This document shows positions 26,106 to 33,501 of a stretch of 35,823 nt of DNA, one piece after another. The first letter of the stretch is position 1. Each line of letters starts with the position of its first letter. Origin of the DNA: JAKVCB01 sp963578605. Lineage in GTDB: Bacteria > Planctomycetota > Planctomycetia > Pirellulales > Lacipirellulaceae. The stretch is from contig CAUZEA010000056.1 in NCBI GenBank assembly GCA_963578605.1, forward strand, positions 1-35,823, in the 5' to 3' direction. The notes under the pieces were generated by a model that saw nothing but the letters and a program-made list of their open reading frames with translations, did not search any database and was not told the DNA's origin. The translations under genes and the position numbers were made by a program.

Positions 26106-26654
26106 TTACGATTCGGCGGGACCGGAAGAAACGATGACGTGGGGCGCTCTCACTACGCGTTCGTGAAGTCGACATCCAGTTTGAGTCACCATCATTACGG
26201 TCCCTGCTGGAAAATCATCAGACGGTTGTTGGAGGATTGCTTCGTGTTGCTCGGGATCGAATGGCTGGCCTTCTGCTTCGATCGGTTTACAGTGGTGGGC
26301 AGCCAGGACGTCGGCCAGTTGTTGCCGTACCAGCTTAAAACCCTCCACCAGGCCCTCGGCGTCGGAATCTTTTTCAGCCGCATCGATTGCACGACCCATA
26401 TTGTCAGCAACCGGCAGAAGATCGCGCATCAGAGGCAGTGAGCCGTAACTCCGTTCATTGTTAATTTCCCGAGCTGTCCGCTGGCGGAGGTTTTGCATCT
26501 CGGCTTGAAGGCGGAGGACTCGGTCTTTTTGTGCTTCCAGTTCAGTCGCCAGATTTTGCGCGGGCAATGGCTCTTCGTGAGCAACATCCTGGGCAAGTTG
26601 CACGTCATCTTCCGACGACTGGTCTGCTGGCGGTGGCTCTTTTTTTGTGGGCAC
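26106..26654 (-). CDS. grpE: Nucleotide exchange factor GrpE
   Basis: About 182 residues. GrpE dimers release ADP from DnaK and so reset the Hsp70 cycle. The N-terminal part is acidic and disordered, then comes a long coiled-coil (ELEAQKDRVLRLQAEMQNLRQRTAREI), then the helical bundle and the C-terminal beta-domain with FDPEQHEAI and a VMMVTQTGCRLHERVVRAPHV segment, which corresponds to the family's GY.l..RvlRpA.V motif. The GTG at 26654 is chosen because GAGGAG (26664-26669) sits 9 bases upstream; the in-frame TTG at 26661-26663 would directly abut that sequence. It lies between dnaJ (28 bases upstream) and fmdB on the same strand. No dnaK is in the window. Confidence 0.95.
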   Translation of the reverse strand: MPTKKEPPPADQSSEDDVQLAQDVAHEEPLPAQNLATELEAQKDRVLRLQAEMQNLRQRTAREINNERSYGSLPLMRDLLPVADNMGRAIDAAEKDSDAEGLVEGFKLVRQQLADVLAAHHCKPIEAEGQPFDPEQHEAILQQPSDDFPAGTVMMVTQTGCRLHERVVRAPHVIVSSGPAES

Positions 26655-26663
26655 GGATTTCAA

Positions 26664-26669
26664 CTCCTC
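26664..26669 (-). promoter_or_regulatory. Ribosome binding site deciding the grpE start
   Basis: GAGGAG on the minus strand lies 9 bases upstream of GTG 26654 but directly abuts the alternative TTG at 26663, which favours the GTG. Confidence 0.65.
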
Positions 26670-26682
26670 GGAATGTGCGATG

Positions 26683-27810
26683 TTATGGCGCCTGGGATTC
26701 GTCTGTTGCGGTGAAGTAATCTTTCAGTTCTCCGAAGAAGCTTTTGCGTTCAGGCGCCACATGTTTTTGTTCGAGTTCCGCAAGCTGGCGTAAAAGTTGT
26801 TTCTCTTCTTTGGATACTTTTTTGGGGACTTCGATGGCGACTTGGACAAGCAAATCGCCCCGGCCACGGCATCGAGGATCGGGCATGCCTTCACCACGCA
26901 TGCGAAAAACGTGCCCCGATTGGGTGCCGGTGGGGATTTTCAGTTCGCCCCGCCCCTGCAGAGTCGGCACTTCCAGGGTGGTACCAAGCGTGGCTTGGGC
27001 ATAAGTAATAGGAACACGACAGATGAGGTGTTGTCCATCGCGTTCAAACAAGGAATGAGGGTGGACCGAGATAAAACAGTAGCAGTCACCTGGAGGACCG
27101 CCACCGGGGCTTGGTTCGCCCTGCCCGCTGATCCGAACGCGTGTATCGTTGTCGACTCCCGCGGGAATGCTCACCTCGGTCACGACCTTTTTCAGCTGTT
27201 GTCCGGTTCCTTCGCAGGTGGGGCACGGTTCGTCAACCACCGATCCCTGACCGTGACAAGCGGGGCAGGTCGTTTGCATGCGTACAATTCCTGCCGATTG
27301 AACAACGCGGCCATGTCCACCGCAGTAAGAACAGGTGAGCCGCTGGCTGCCGGTCGACGCGCCCGATCCGTGGCAGTCATTGCATGTTTCGTGACGGTGG
27401 AATGTGACCTCTTTGGTCACTCCGTGGGCTACCTCATGCAGTGAGAGGGTTACATTGCAGCGAACATCACGGCCTTTGCGAGGTCGGCGCCGCCCGCCGC
27501 CTCCGCCAAAGAGGTCACCAAAGATGTCGCCAAAGGCGGAGAAGATGTCTTCCACGTCGTGGAAATGACTACCTGCTTGACCATTCACGCCTGCATGCCC
27601 GAAGCGGTCAAAGCGAGCGCGTTTTTCTTCATCGGCCAGTGTTTCAAAAGCCTCGGCCGCTTCCTTAAAACGTTCGATGGCCGCTTCATCATCGGGATTC
27701 TTGTCGGGATGGAACTTGATGGCGAGTTTTCGATAGGCGACAGCGATTTCTTCTGTCGACGAGGTCCTATCGACGCCAAGCACGGTGTAATAGTCGCGGG
27801 GCTGAGCCAT
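26683..27810 (-). CDS. dnaJ: Co-chaperone DnaJ (type I Hsp40)
   Basis: This 375-residue type I J-protein stimulates DnaK ATPase and delivers unfolded clients. The J domain (about 4-70) has HPDK at 34-37. A Gly/Phe-rich segment with GDIFGDLFGGGGG follows, then four zinc-binding CxxCxGxG repeats (CNDCHGSG, CSYCGGHG, CPACHGQG, CPTCEGTG) and the C-terminal client-binding domains. The ATG at 27810 starts MAQPRDYYTVLGV, as expected; an in-frame extension to 27888 has no J-domain similarity and is rejected. No Shine-Dalgarno sequence is evident. The 143-base gap to the preceding groEL contains several hairpins. It shares strand and order with grpE and fmdB. Confidence 0.96.
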   Translation of the reverse strand: MAQPRDYYTVLGVDRTSSTEEIAVAYRKLAIKFHPDKNPDDEAAIERFKEAAEAFETLADEEKRARFDRFGHAGVNGQAGSHFHDVEDIFSAFGDIFGDLFGGGGGRRRPRKGRDVRCNVTLSLHEVAHGVTKEVTFHRHETCNDCHGSGASTGSQRLTCSYCGGHGRVVQSAGIVRMQTTCPACHGQGSVVDEPCPTCEGTGQQLKKVVTEVSIPAGVDNDTRVRISGQGEPSPGGGPPGDCYCFISVHPHSLFERDGQHLICRVPITYAQATLGTTLEVPTLQGRGELKIPTGTQSGHVFRMRGEGMPDPRCRGRGDLLVQVAIEVPKKVSKEEKQLLRQLAELEQKHVAPERKSFFGELKDYFTATDESQAP

Positions 27811-27861
27811 GGGTATGGTAGTATGCGAAATCGGGCCGTGGCAACGAAGACCGGTTTTCCA

Positions 27862-27914
27862 CCTGGCAGGTGCCAGGCTGGCCAACATGCAAGTGGGCCA
27901 CTTTGCCTCCAGGC
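27862..27914 (-). promoter_or_regulatory. Cluster of inverted repeats in the groEL-dnaJ leader
   Basis: Three inverted repeats are crowded into 53 bases of the dnaJ 5' leader: CCTGGCA/TGCCAGG (27862-27877), AAGTGG/CCACTT (27891-27903) and GCCT/AGGC (27905-27914). They could be an intercistronic terminator or attenuator after groEL, or a structured 5' leader of dnaJ. No T-run follows on the minus strand, so a simple terminator is not clearly supported. Confidence 0.35.
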
Positions 27915-27953
27915 GAAGCGGCCCACCGCGAATTCCAATGTGTTGCGCTGTGG

Positions 27954-29573
27954 TTAGCGGATACTGCCAACAACTGCCCGCTTGTCATTCTCGTTCGGAT
28001 CGAAGTTGGTGACCAAAGCTTCGGTAGTGAGTAGCAGGCCCGCAATACTTGCTGCGTTGGAGAGTGCGGTCTTCACGACCTTGGTCGGGTCGATTACCCC
28101 CGCCTTGTACATGTCGACATATTTCCCGGCGTTGGCATCGTAGCCCGTATTGGTTGGCTTTTGGCTGACCTCGTCGGCGACGACACTTCCGCTCAGACCG
28201 CCGTTGTCGGCGATTTGCTTGAGTGGGGCATCGAGAACACGGAGCACGATATCGACACCAATTTTCTCGTCACCCTTGGCACTGGAACGTACGGCTTGAA
28301 CGGCCTCTCGTGACCGCAGCAGCGCCACGCCACCGCCAGGAAGAATGCCTTCTTCGACTGCCGCCCGAGTTGCATGCAGAGCATCTTCAACGCGGGCCTT
28401 TTTCTGCTTCATCTCGGTTTCGCTGTTGGCACCGACCGAAATGATCGCCACGCCACCGGTCAGCTTGGCCAGACGCTCCTGGAACTTCTCACGATCATAG
28501 TCGCTGGTCGTTGCTTCAATTCCTTTGCGAATCTGGCCGATTCGCTTTTGAATGTCGGACGTATTTCCTGCCCCTTCGATGATTGTGCAGACATCTTTTG
28601 AGACCGAGACTTTTTTGGCCTGCCCCATCTCGGCGATGTTGATGCTCTCGAGTTTCTTGCCGAGATCCTCGCTGATGAGTGTACCACCGGTTAGCGTTGC
28701 AATATCGCCCAACATGGCCTTGCGGCGATCACCAAAGCCAGGTGCTTTGACGGCACAAACGTTGAGCACACCGCGCAGCTTGTTGACCACCAGGGCAGCC
28801 AACGCCTCGCCTTCAATATCCTCGGCAATGATCAGCAGCGGTTTGCCCTGCTGGCTCACCTGTTCGAGGATTGGCAGCAATTCGCGCAAGTTGCTGATTT
28901 TCTTTTCATGGATTAACAGGAAGGCACTTTCCAGCACACATTCCATGTCGGCAGTTTGGTTGATGAAATAGGGCGATAAGTAACCCTTGTCAAACTGCAT
29001 TCCCTCAACCAACTCGAGGGTCGTGTCGGTCGTTTTTCCTTCCTCGACGGTAATCACACCGTCTTTACCTACCTTTTCCATCGCGTCGGCCAGCAAGTCT
29101 CCGATCACCCGATCGTTGTTAGCGCTGATCGCCCCAACTTGTGCGATCTCTTCTTTGTTGGAGACCTTCTTCGCCATGCTGTCGAGCTCTGCGATGGCCG
29201 CTGTAACTGCCTTGTCAATGCCACGCCGGACCGCCATTGGATTGCTTCCCGCAACAATGTTTCGCATGCCCTCGTGCAGAATGGCCCGTGCGAGCACCGT
29301 CGCCGTCGTGGTACCATCACCCGCCAGCGAAGAGGTCTTGTCGGCGACTTCATGTACTAACTTGGCGCCCATGTTCTCGAAAGGATCTTCGAGCTCGATT
29401 TCCTTGCTGACCGTCACCCCATCTTTGGTTACCGACGGTCCGCCAAACGATTTGTCGATGATCACGTTGCGACCCGTGGGGCCCATGGTGATCGCGACTG
29501 CGTCGGCCAGTTTGTCTACGCCACAGAGCACCTTGGCTCTGGCGGCATCATCGAACATTAATTGCTTTGCCAC
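27954..29573 (-). CDS. groEL: Chaperonin GroEL (60 kDa), copy without GGM tail
   Basis: This 539-residue group I chaperonin folds proteins in a GroES-capped double ring. The ATP-binding GDGTTTA motif near residue 87, the GGGVALL segment and the hydrolysis-related Asp in the VEDALHATRAA segment are all present. It starts at GTG 29573 (AKQLMFDDAARAKVL) with AGGAA upstream. Unlike the second copy and most bacterial GroELs, it has no Gly-Gly-Met C-terminal tail; it ends in an acidic then basic stretch finishing VVGSIR. It follows groES in the transcription order (140-base gap) and precedes dnaJ. Retained catalytic residues indicate a working ATPase; the altered tail suggests a specialised client range or ring. 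Confidence 0.97.
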   Translation of the reverse strand: MAKQLMFDDAARAKVLCGVDKLADAVAITMGPTGRNVIIDKSFGGPSVTKDGVTVSKEIELEDPFENMGAKLVHEVADKTSSLAGDGTTTATVLARAILHEGMRNIVAGSNPMAVRRGIDKAVTAAIAELDSMAKKVSNKEEIAQVGAISANNDRVIGDLLADAMEKVGKDGVITVEEGKTTDTTLELVEGMQFDKGYLSPYFINQTADMECVLESAFLLIHEKKISNLRELLPILEQVSQQGKPLLIIAEDIEGEALAALVVNKLRGVLNVCAVKAPGFGDRRKAMLGDIATLTGGTLISEDLGKKLESINIAEMGQAKKVSVSKDVCTIIEGAGNTSDIQKRIGQIRKGIEATTSDYDREKFQERLAKLTGGVAIISVGANSETEMKQKKARVEDALHATRAAVEEGILPGGGVALLRSREAVQAVRSSAKGDEKIGVDIVLRVLDAPLKQIADNGGLSGSVVADEVSQKPTNTGYDANAGKYVDMYKAGVIDPTKVVKTALSNAASIAGLLLTTEALVTNFDPNENDKRAVVGSIR

Positions 29574-29713
29574 GGTATTGGTTCCTGTTAAAGGATCTCT
29601 CTTGGTATGTCTTAAAACCTGCTATCCGATTTGCCTGGTAACACGACGCCTGGGGTGTCGATACCCTGCTATAAAAAATATCGCAAGGCTGGCCTCTTAC
29701 GACGAACCCTGGG

Positions 29714-30010
29714 CTACGCCATTTTTGCCAGGATGTCGGTCTCACGCATAATTTTCAGTTCGTTGCCATCGACTTCGACGTCCGAGCCGCCGTAACGGGC
29801 GAAGATGACTTCATCGCCAATGCCAATCGACAATTCGCCGCGATTGCCGCTGTCCAGAAGCTTGCCAGGACCGACGGCAACAACTTTGCCGCGCTGCGGT
29901 TTTTCCTGGGCTGCATCCGGCAGCACGATACCACCAGCGGTTATTTCCTCTGCTTCCAGCGGCTCTACGACCACGCGGTCCTCCAAAGGACGAAGTTTAA
30001 GTTTGGCCAT
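29714..30010 (-). CDS. groES: Co-chaperonin GroES (10 kDa)
   Basis: This 98-residue co-chaperonin forms the heptameric lid of GroEL. It starts MAKLKLRPLEDRVVVEP; the mobile loop (EAEEITAGGIVLPD, about 19-32) that contacts GroEL is intact, as are the VGPG and DEVIFARYGG segments. The ATG at 30010 is preceded at a distance by AAAGGA. It is the only groES in the window and lies between the two groEL genes on the same strand, so it may serve both chaperonins. Confidence 0.97.
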   Translation of the reverse strand: MAKLKLRPLEDRVVVEPLEAEEITAGGIVLPDAAQEKPQRGKVVAVGPGKLLDSGNRGELSIGIGDEVIFARYGGSDVEVDGNELKIMRETDILAKMA

Positions 30011-30123
30011 CGTGAGGGTATTCCTTTCCTATGGGTTTAAAGTGTTTTGTTGTTGGGTTGAGGGTTTTGGGATCATGAGGTTGTGGGGACCAAGCAACTT
30101 TTCTGCTTCCGACAGGAACCTCT

Positions 30124-30157
30124 AAGCCAGTTCCCCATGCAAGCCAGTTTTCCATGT
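30124..30157. repeat. 2 x 17-bp intergenic tandem repeat
   Basis: Two adjacent 17-base units beginning AAGCCAGTT and containing CCATG (30124-30140, 30141-30157; three mismatches) lie in the groEL-groES gap 30011-30193. The gap holds no gene. Confidence 0.65.
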
Positions 30158-30193
30158 CCCGGTCGTCCGCGCCTGCTGGCGGTTTACGGGGAA

Positions 30194-31921
30194 TTACATC
30201 ATTCCAGGCATGCCACCCATGCCACCCATGCCACCCATGTCAGGCATGCCGCCACCCATGCCACCACCCATGCCACCACCCATGCCACCACCCATGCCGT
30301 GGTCATGATGATCGTGGCCACCTGCATCAGGTTCTTCTTCCTTGGGAATCTCGGTGACGAGTGACTCGGTCGTGAGTAGCAGTGCCGCCACGCTTGCCGC
30401 ATTTTGCAGTGCGGTGCGGACAACCAACGCAGGATCAATCACGCCTGCGGCGACCAGGTCGCCGTATTCATCTTTGTCTGCGTTGTAGCCTTCGCTCTTG
30501 CCCTTGAGATTGCGTACGCGGTTCACGACCACCTCGCCATCCACACCGGCGTTTTCCGCGATGTAGCGGAGCGGGAGGCAAAGCACGTTCCGCACGATTT
30601 GTGCGCCTAACGCTTCATCTCCTTCGATGTTGAGCTTGTCAATGACCTTCTCGCTTCGCAGCAGGGCGACGCCACCTCCAGGAACAATCCCCTCGGCCAA
30701 AGCCGCATGGGTTGCCGACCGGGCGTCGTCGAAGAGGGATTTTCGTTCTTTCATTTCCGATTCGGTTGCCGCGCCAACTTTGATTTGAGCGACACCACCT
30801 GCCAGCTTGGCAAGACGTTCCTGAAGCTTTTCCCGGTCGTAATCACTGTCGGTTGAGTCGATTTCGCGGCGGATTTGTTCAGCTCGGCCAACGATGCCAT
30901 CTTTCGAACCTCCACCGCCGACGATCGTCGTTTCATCGTTGCCGATGATAATCTTCTTGGCCTTGCCCAGGTCCGAAAGCTGAACGCCATCCAGCTTGAT
31001 TCCCAAATCCTTGAAGATCGCCGTACCACCGGTTAGCGTTGCGATGTCACCGAGCATTGCTTTGCGACGGTCACCGTAACCAGGTGCTTTGACGGCACAG
31101 ACGTTGACAATCCCGCGGAGCTTGTTGACGACCAGCGTTGCCAGGGCTTCACCGTCGATGTCCTCGGCAATGATCAGGATCGGTTTGCCCGCCTTTGAGA
31201 CAGCCTCGAGAATGGGGACCAGATTCTTGGCGCTTGAGATTTTCTCCTCAAAGATCAGCACGAGGCAGTTCTCGAATTCGGCCGTCATGTCATCTTCGTT
31301 GGTGGCGAAGTGGGGCGATAAATAACCCCGGTCAAACTGCATGCCTTCGACCACCTCAACGGTGGTCTCGTTGCCACGACCTTCTTCGACCGTAATGACT
31401 CCGTTTTTACCCACTTTCATAAATGCGTCGGCCAGTACCTGTCCGATCGAAGGGTCGTTGTTGCCAGCAATCATGGCAACTTGTTGCAGGCTCTTTTTAT
31501 TCTTTACATCGACCGGCTCGGCCATTTTGTCGATGGCCTCACTGACGGCCGTGGCAGCCTGGTGAATACCACGACTCAGTGCCATCGCATCCGCGCCGGC
31601 GGCAATCATCTTCAAACCCTCGCGGAAAATACCCTCGGCAAGGACCGTTGCCGTCGTTGTTCCGTCGCCGGCCACATCATTCGTCTTGCTGGCGGCTTCT
31701 TTGACCAACTGAGCGCCGAGGTTCTCATTGGGATCGGCCAACTCAATGTCTTCGGCGACCGTTACACCGTCTTTGGTCACTTTCGGTGAACCCCAACCCT
31801 TATCCAGTACCGCGTTCCGCCCGCGGGGACCAAGGGTGCTCCGCACGGCGCGGGCCAGTTTTTCGATACCTGCGGCCAGGGGAGCGCGGGCTTCATCCTC
31901 AAATACTATTTGCTTTGCCAC
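30194..31921 (-). CDS. groEL: Chaperonin GroEL (60 kDa), copy with His/Met/Gly-rich tail
   Basis: About 575 residues. A second group I chaperonin with GDGTTTATVLAEG, GGGVALLRSE and the FDDARSATHAA Asp all intact. Its C-terminus carries a GGHDHHDHGM stretch followed by many GGM repeats, the usual flexible tail inside the GroEL cavity, here extended and His-rich. The GTG at 31921 is chosen because AAGGAGG (31930-31936) lies 8 bases upstream and the protein then begins AKQIVFEDEARAPL; an in-frame TTG at 31939 overlaps no better site. It is the first gene of the six-gene minus-strand cluster. No CIRCE element was found upstream. Confidence 0.97.
   Translation of the reverse strand: MAKQIVFEDEARAPLAAGIEKLARAVRSTLGPRGRNAVLDKGWGSPKVTKDGVTVAEDIELADPNENLGAQLVKEAASKTNDVAGDGTTTATVLAEGIFREGLKMIAAGADAMALSRGIHQAATAVSEAIDKMAEPVDVKNKKSLQQVAMIAGNNDPSIGQVLADAFMKVGKNGVITVEEGRGNETTVEVVEGMQFDRGYLSPHFATNEDDMTAEFENCLVLIFEEKISSAKNLVPILEAVSKAGKPILIIAEDIDGEALATLVVNKLRGIVNVCAVKAPGYGDRRKAMLGDIATLTGGTAIFKDLGIKLDGVQLSDLGKAKKIIIGNDETTIVGGGGSKDGIVGRAEQIRREIDSTDSDYDREKLQERLAKLAGGVAQIKVGAATESEMKERKSLFDDARSATHAALAEGIVPGGGVALLRSEKVIDKLNIEGDEALGAQIVRNVLCLPLRYIAENAGVDGEVVVNRVRNLKGKSEGYNADKDEYGDLVAAGVIDPALVVRTALQNAASVAALLLTTESLVTEIPKEEEPDAGGHDHHDHGMGGGMGGGMGGGMGGGMPDMGGMGGMGGMPGMM
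30204..30300 (-). repeat. Coding repeat for the GGM tail of GroEL
   Basis: Iterated ATGCCACC and CATGCCACCACC units on the plus strand encode Gly-Gly-Met and Gly-Gly-Gly-Met repeats on the minus strand. This is a normal but rather long chaperonin tail. Confidence 0.9.
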
Positions 31922-31929
31922 TCTGGAAT

Positions 31930-31936
31930 CCTCCTT
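31930..31936 (-). promoter_or_regulatory. Strong Shine-Dalgarno deciding the groEL GTG start
   Basis: AAGGAGG on the minus strand, 8 bases upstream of GTG 31921, is the strongest ribosome binding site seen in the window. Confidence 0.85.
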
Positions 31937-31939
31937 CAA

Positions 31940-31955
31940 TACGACTTGAATCGTA
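31940..31955. promoter_or_regulatory. Imperfect inverted repeat upstream of groEL
   Basis: TACGACTTGAATCGTA is a 16-base imperfect palindrome (TACGA/TCGTA arms) just upstream of the groEL Shine-Dalgarno. It could be an operator; it does not match the CIRCE consensus. Confidence 0.25.
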
Positions 31956-32051
31956 ATAACTGCCGGCGGTCGTGAAACTCACTGAAAATTCGCCAACACC
32001 GGTACTGGTTTAGCAGACCTCGTAAACGCCTCTCGTCATAACACACTATCG

Positions 32052-32106
32052 CGTGTATCTCTGACTATTACGTGTATCTCTGTGACTCTTGCGTGGATCT
32101 GTGTAG
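32052..32106. repeat. Degenerate ~20-bp intergenic tandem repeat
   Basis: Two clear copies of CGTGTATCTCTG (32052, 32071) and a third diverged copy CGTGGATCTGTG (32092) follow each other with a period of 19-21 bases, upstream of groEL. Confidence 0.55.
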
Positions 32107-32128
32107 CAACTGCCTGGGCAGTTGCTAC
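32103..32128. repeat. 26-bp inverted repeat with 12-base perfect arms
   Basis: GTAGCAACTGCC and GGCAGTTGCTAC are exact reverse complements separated by TG. A run of eight C follows. Neither strand has a T-run after it, so a Rho-independent terminator is not supported; it may be a regulatory palindrome or a REP-like element. Confidence 0.8.
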
Positions 32129-32584
32129 CCCCCCCGCTCACGATGATCACCTCACCAGTTCCCAGCCCGGGAGTGCCGGACCGGTTGGGTTTTACCCCTT
32201 GTTTGGCGGATCAAACGGTCGGGATGGGGGAAACGAGTTTCGCCCAGGGGCTTTTTCCCCAAGAAACGCTCCACCCAAATAACAGACCATCTCCAGTCAA
32301 CGGGGTGGCCGTCGCTCACCTGCTTGCCAAATCATCCGCTCGGCGGAAGCAGAGCGGTCATGGTTGACAGGCGCAGCCAACCCCGCAGTCTGTAAGTGCA
32401 ACCTCCGTGCCAAGAAATAAGACACCAGTCGCAACTTGTTGGCCACTAATGACTTCAGCCAAGATATCCGTTTTCAGATGGGGTGCCACCCCCTGCGGGA
32501 ATCGAGATCAGAGTGCCATTTTGGCAGTGGAGACGATCGAGCCAGGGGTGGGGTGCCAGGCCACGGCGGCTCGAATCAGCCACT
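32129..32584. other. Gene-free region between groEL and the GntR gene
   Basis: Nothing here reads as a real gene: the short open frames have no ribosome binding site and no recognisable composition. GGGGTGCCA occurs at 32480-32488 (within a GGGGT/ACCCC hairpin, 32480-32492) and again at 32550-32558, next to GGCCACGG. This could be the remains of a REP-like intergenic element or of a decayed gene. Confidence 0.35.
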
Positions 32585-33274
32585 TCAGTTAGAGGGCTGC
32601 ATCCCATCGCCTGTGATGTGTACTCGCAACTGTTCCTGAACACCTGCCACATCTTGTTGCGAAATTAGCTCCAAGAGCTGGTGGTGCTCGCCAGCTGCCC
32701 GCTGGCGAAGATCTTGAGGTAAGTGCGGCAGGATGTGATTGAAAAAAATGACTAACAGATCATGGAATGCCATCAGCGGTTTCAGGCCGCTAGCCGATAA
32801 CAGCACACGGTGAAACTCCAGATCGAGATCGCCCCATCCTTCGGGCTCGTCGGTCTGGGCGTTTGCCGACAGTTTTTCCGCAAGGGCAGTCAGTTGCTTA
32901 TGAATGGACCGATCGGCCTCTATGTGCTTTACTGCCCGAGCAATTCCTCCTACTTCAATCGCGATCCGCGCGTCGATGATCTGGTCAAATGGGTACTGGG
33001 CGATGGCAAAATGGAACCCCAAGTATTGTGATAGGCGGTCCATGTTGACCGCCCCGATGGTCAAGCCCCGCCGGGGAGCTGCATCAATAATGCCCAGGAA
33101 TCCAAGTGCCTTGGTGGCCTCGCGTACGCTAATGCGGCTCACACCAAACCGTTCAGCCAGTTCATGCTCGGTTGGCAAGCGGTCCCCTTGCTGGAGCCCC
33201 TGTTCAAGGATGTAGTCTTTTATTTTGGCAGCAATTAGATCACTGATATTTTTTCTTTGTACAAGATCGGACAT
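32585..33274 (-). CDS. FadR-type GntR family transcriptional regulator
   Basis: This 229-residue regulator has an N-terminal winged helix-turn-helix (about 10-75; GDRLPTEHELAERFGVSRISVREATKALGFLG is typical of GntR proteins, quoted here in parts: LPTEHELAERFGVS, then SVREATKAL). A C-terminal all-helical FCD domain follows, with FHRVLL and AAGEHHQLLELI, which supply the His residues that usually bind a metal and small-molecule effector such as an organic acid. ATG 33274 gives a normal length; the frame extends upstream to 33412 but that extension crosses the likely promoter. No Shine-Dalgarno is seen. The candidate promoter at 33348-33376 has a palindrome in its spacer, which suggests autoregulation. 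The regulated pathway is not evident from the neighbours. Confidence 0.92.
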   Translation of the reverse strand: MSDLVQRKNISDLIAAKIKDYILEQGLQQGDRLPTEHELAERFGVSRISVREATKALGFLGIIDAAPRRGLTIGAVNMDRLSQYLGFHFAIAQYPFDQIIDARIAIEVGGIARAVKHIEADRSIHKQLTALAEKLSANAQTDEPEGWGDLDLEFHRVLLSASGLKPLMAFHDLLVIFFNHILPHLPQDLRQRAAGEHHQLLELISQQDVAGVQEQLRVHITGDGMQPSN

Positions 33275-33347
33275 ATTCAGCTGATTTTTGGGGAAAATGC
33301 GAGCCCGCTCGCCAGGGAAGGTCACTACGGAGGCTAAACCTAACCTT

Positions 33348-33376
33348 ATTATAATACAATTGTACTCTCGCTGCAA
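33348..33376 (-). promoter_or_regulatory. Near-consensus sigma-70 promoter of the GntR gene with operator-like palindrome
   Basis: On the minus strand TTGCAG (33371-33376) and TATAAT (33348-33353) are separated by exactly 17 bases. The spacer contains the perfect palindrome TACAATTGTA (33355-33364). Transcription would begin near 33341, leaving a leader of about 65 bases before the ATG at 33274. Confidence 0.65.
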
Positions 33377-33432
33377 ACCCTGATAAGACCTTAATACAAT
33401 CGGCATACCCAACTTGCTATACTTGGCTTGTT

Positions 33433-33482
33433 CTGTAGGTTAGGATCCTTTCGTTTTCTGCAGGTTAGGATCCTTTCGTTTT
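33433..33482. repeat. 2 x 25-bp tandem repeat upstream of the YqgE gene
   Basis: Two adjacent 25-base copies (33433-33457, 33458-33482) differ by one base (CTGTAGG versus CTGCAGG) and share GTTAGGATCCTTTCGTTTT. They end 19 bases before the ATG at 33502, so they overlap the likely promoter or leader of that gene. Confidence 0.92.
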
Positions 33483-33501
33483 TCTCTACATTCTGGTTCG
33501 C

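Noticed and set aside
27811..27888. N-terminal extension of DnaJ to 27888
   Set aside because: J proteins begin directly with the J domain; MAQPRDYYTVLGV at 27810 is the expected start and the extension overlaps the hairpin-rich leader.
30204..30300. Independent DNA repeat element near the end of groEL
   Set aside because: The repeats are in frame and encode the normal Gly-Gly-Met chaperonin tail, so coding explains them.
31922..32050. CIRCE operator for HrcA upstream of the groEL cluster
   Set aside because: The inverted TTAGCACTC/GAGTGCTAA pattern is not present on either strand here or in the other gaps of the cluster; only an unrelated imperfect palindrome at 31940-31955 is seen.
32103..32128. 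Rho-independent terminator
   Set aside because: The stem is excellent but it is followed by C8 on one strand and by no T-run on the other, and no gene ends next to it.
32082..32282. Short plus-strand open frame upstream of the GntR gene
   Set aside because: It crosses the 26-bp palindrome and the C8 run, has no ribosome binding site and no recognisable sequence features.
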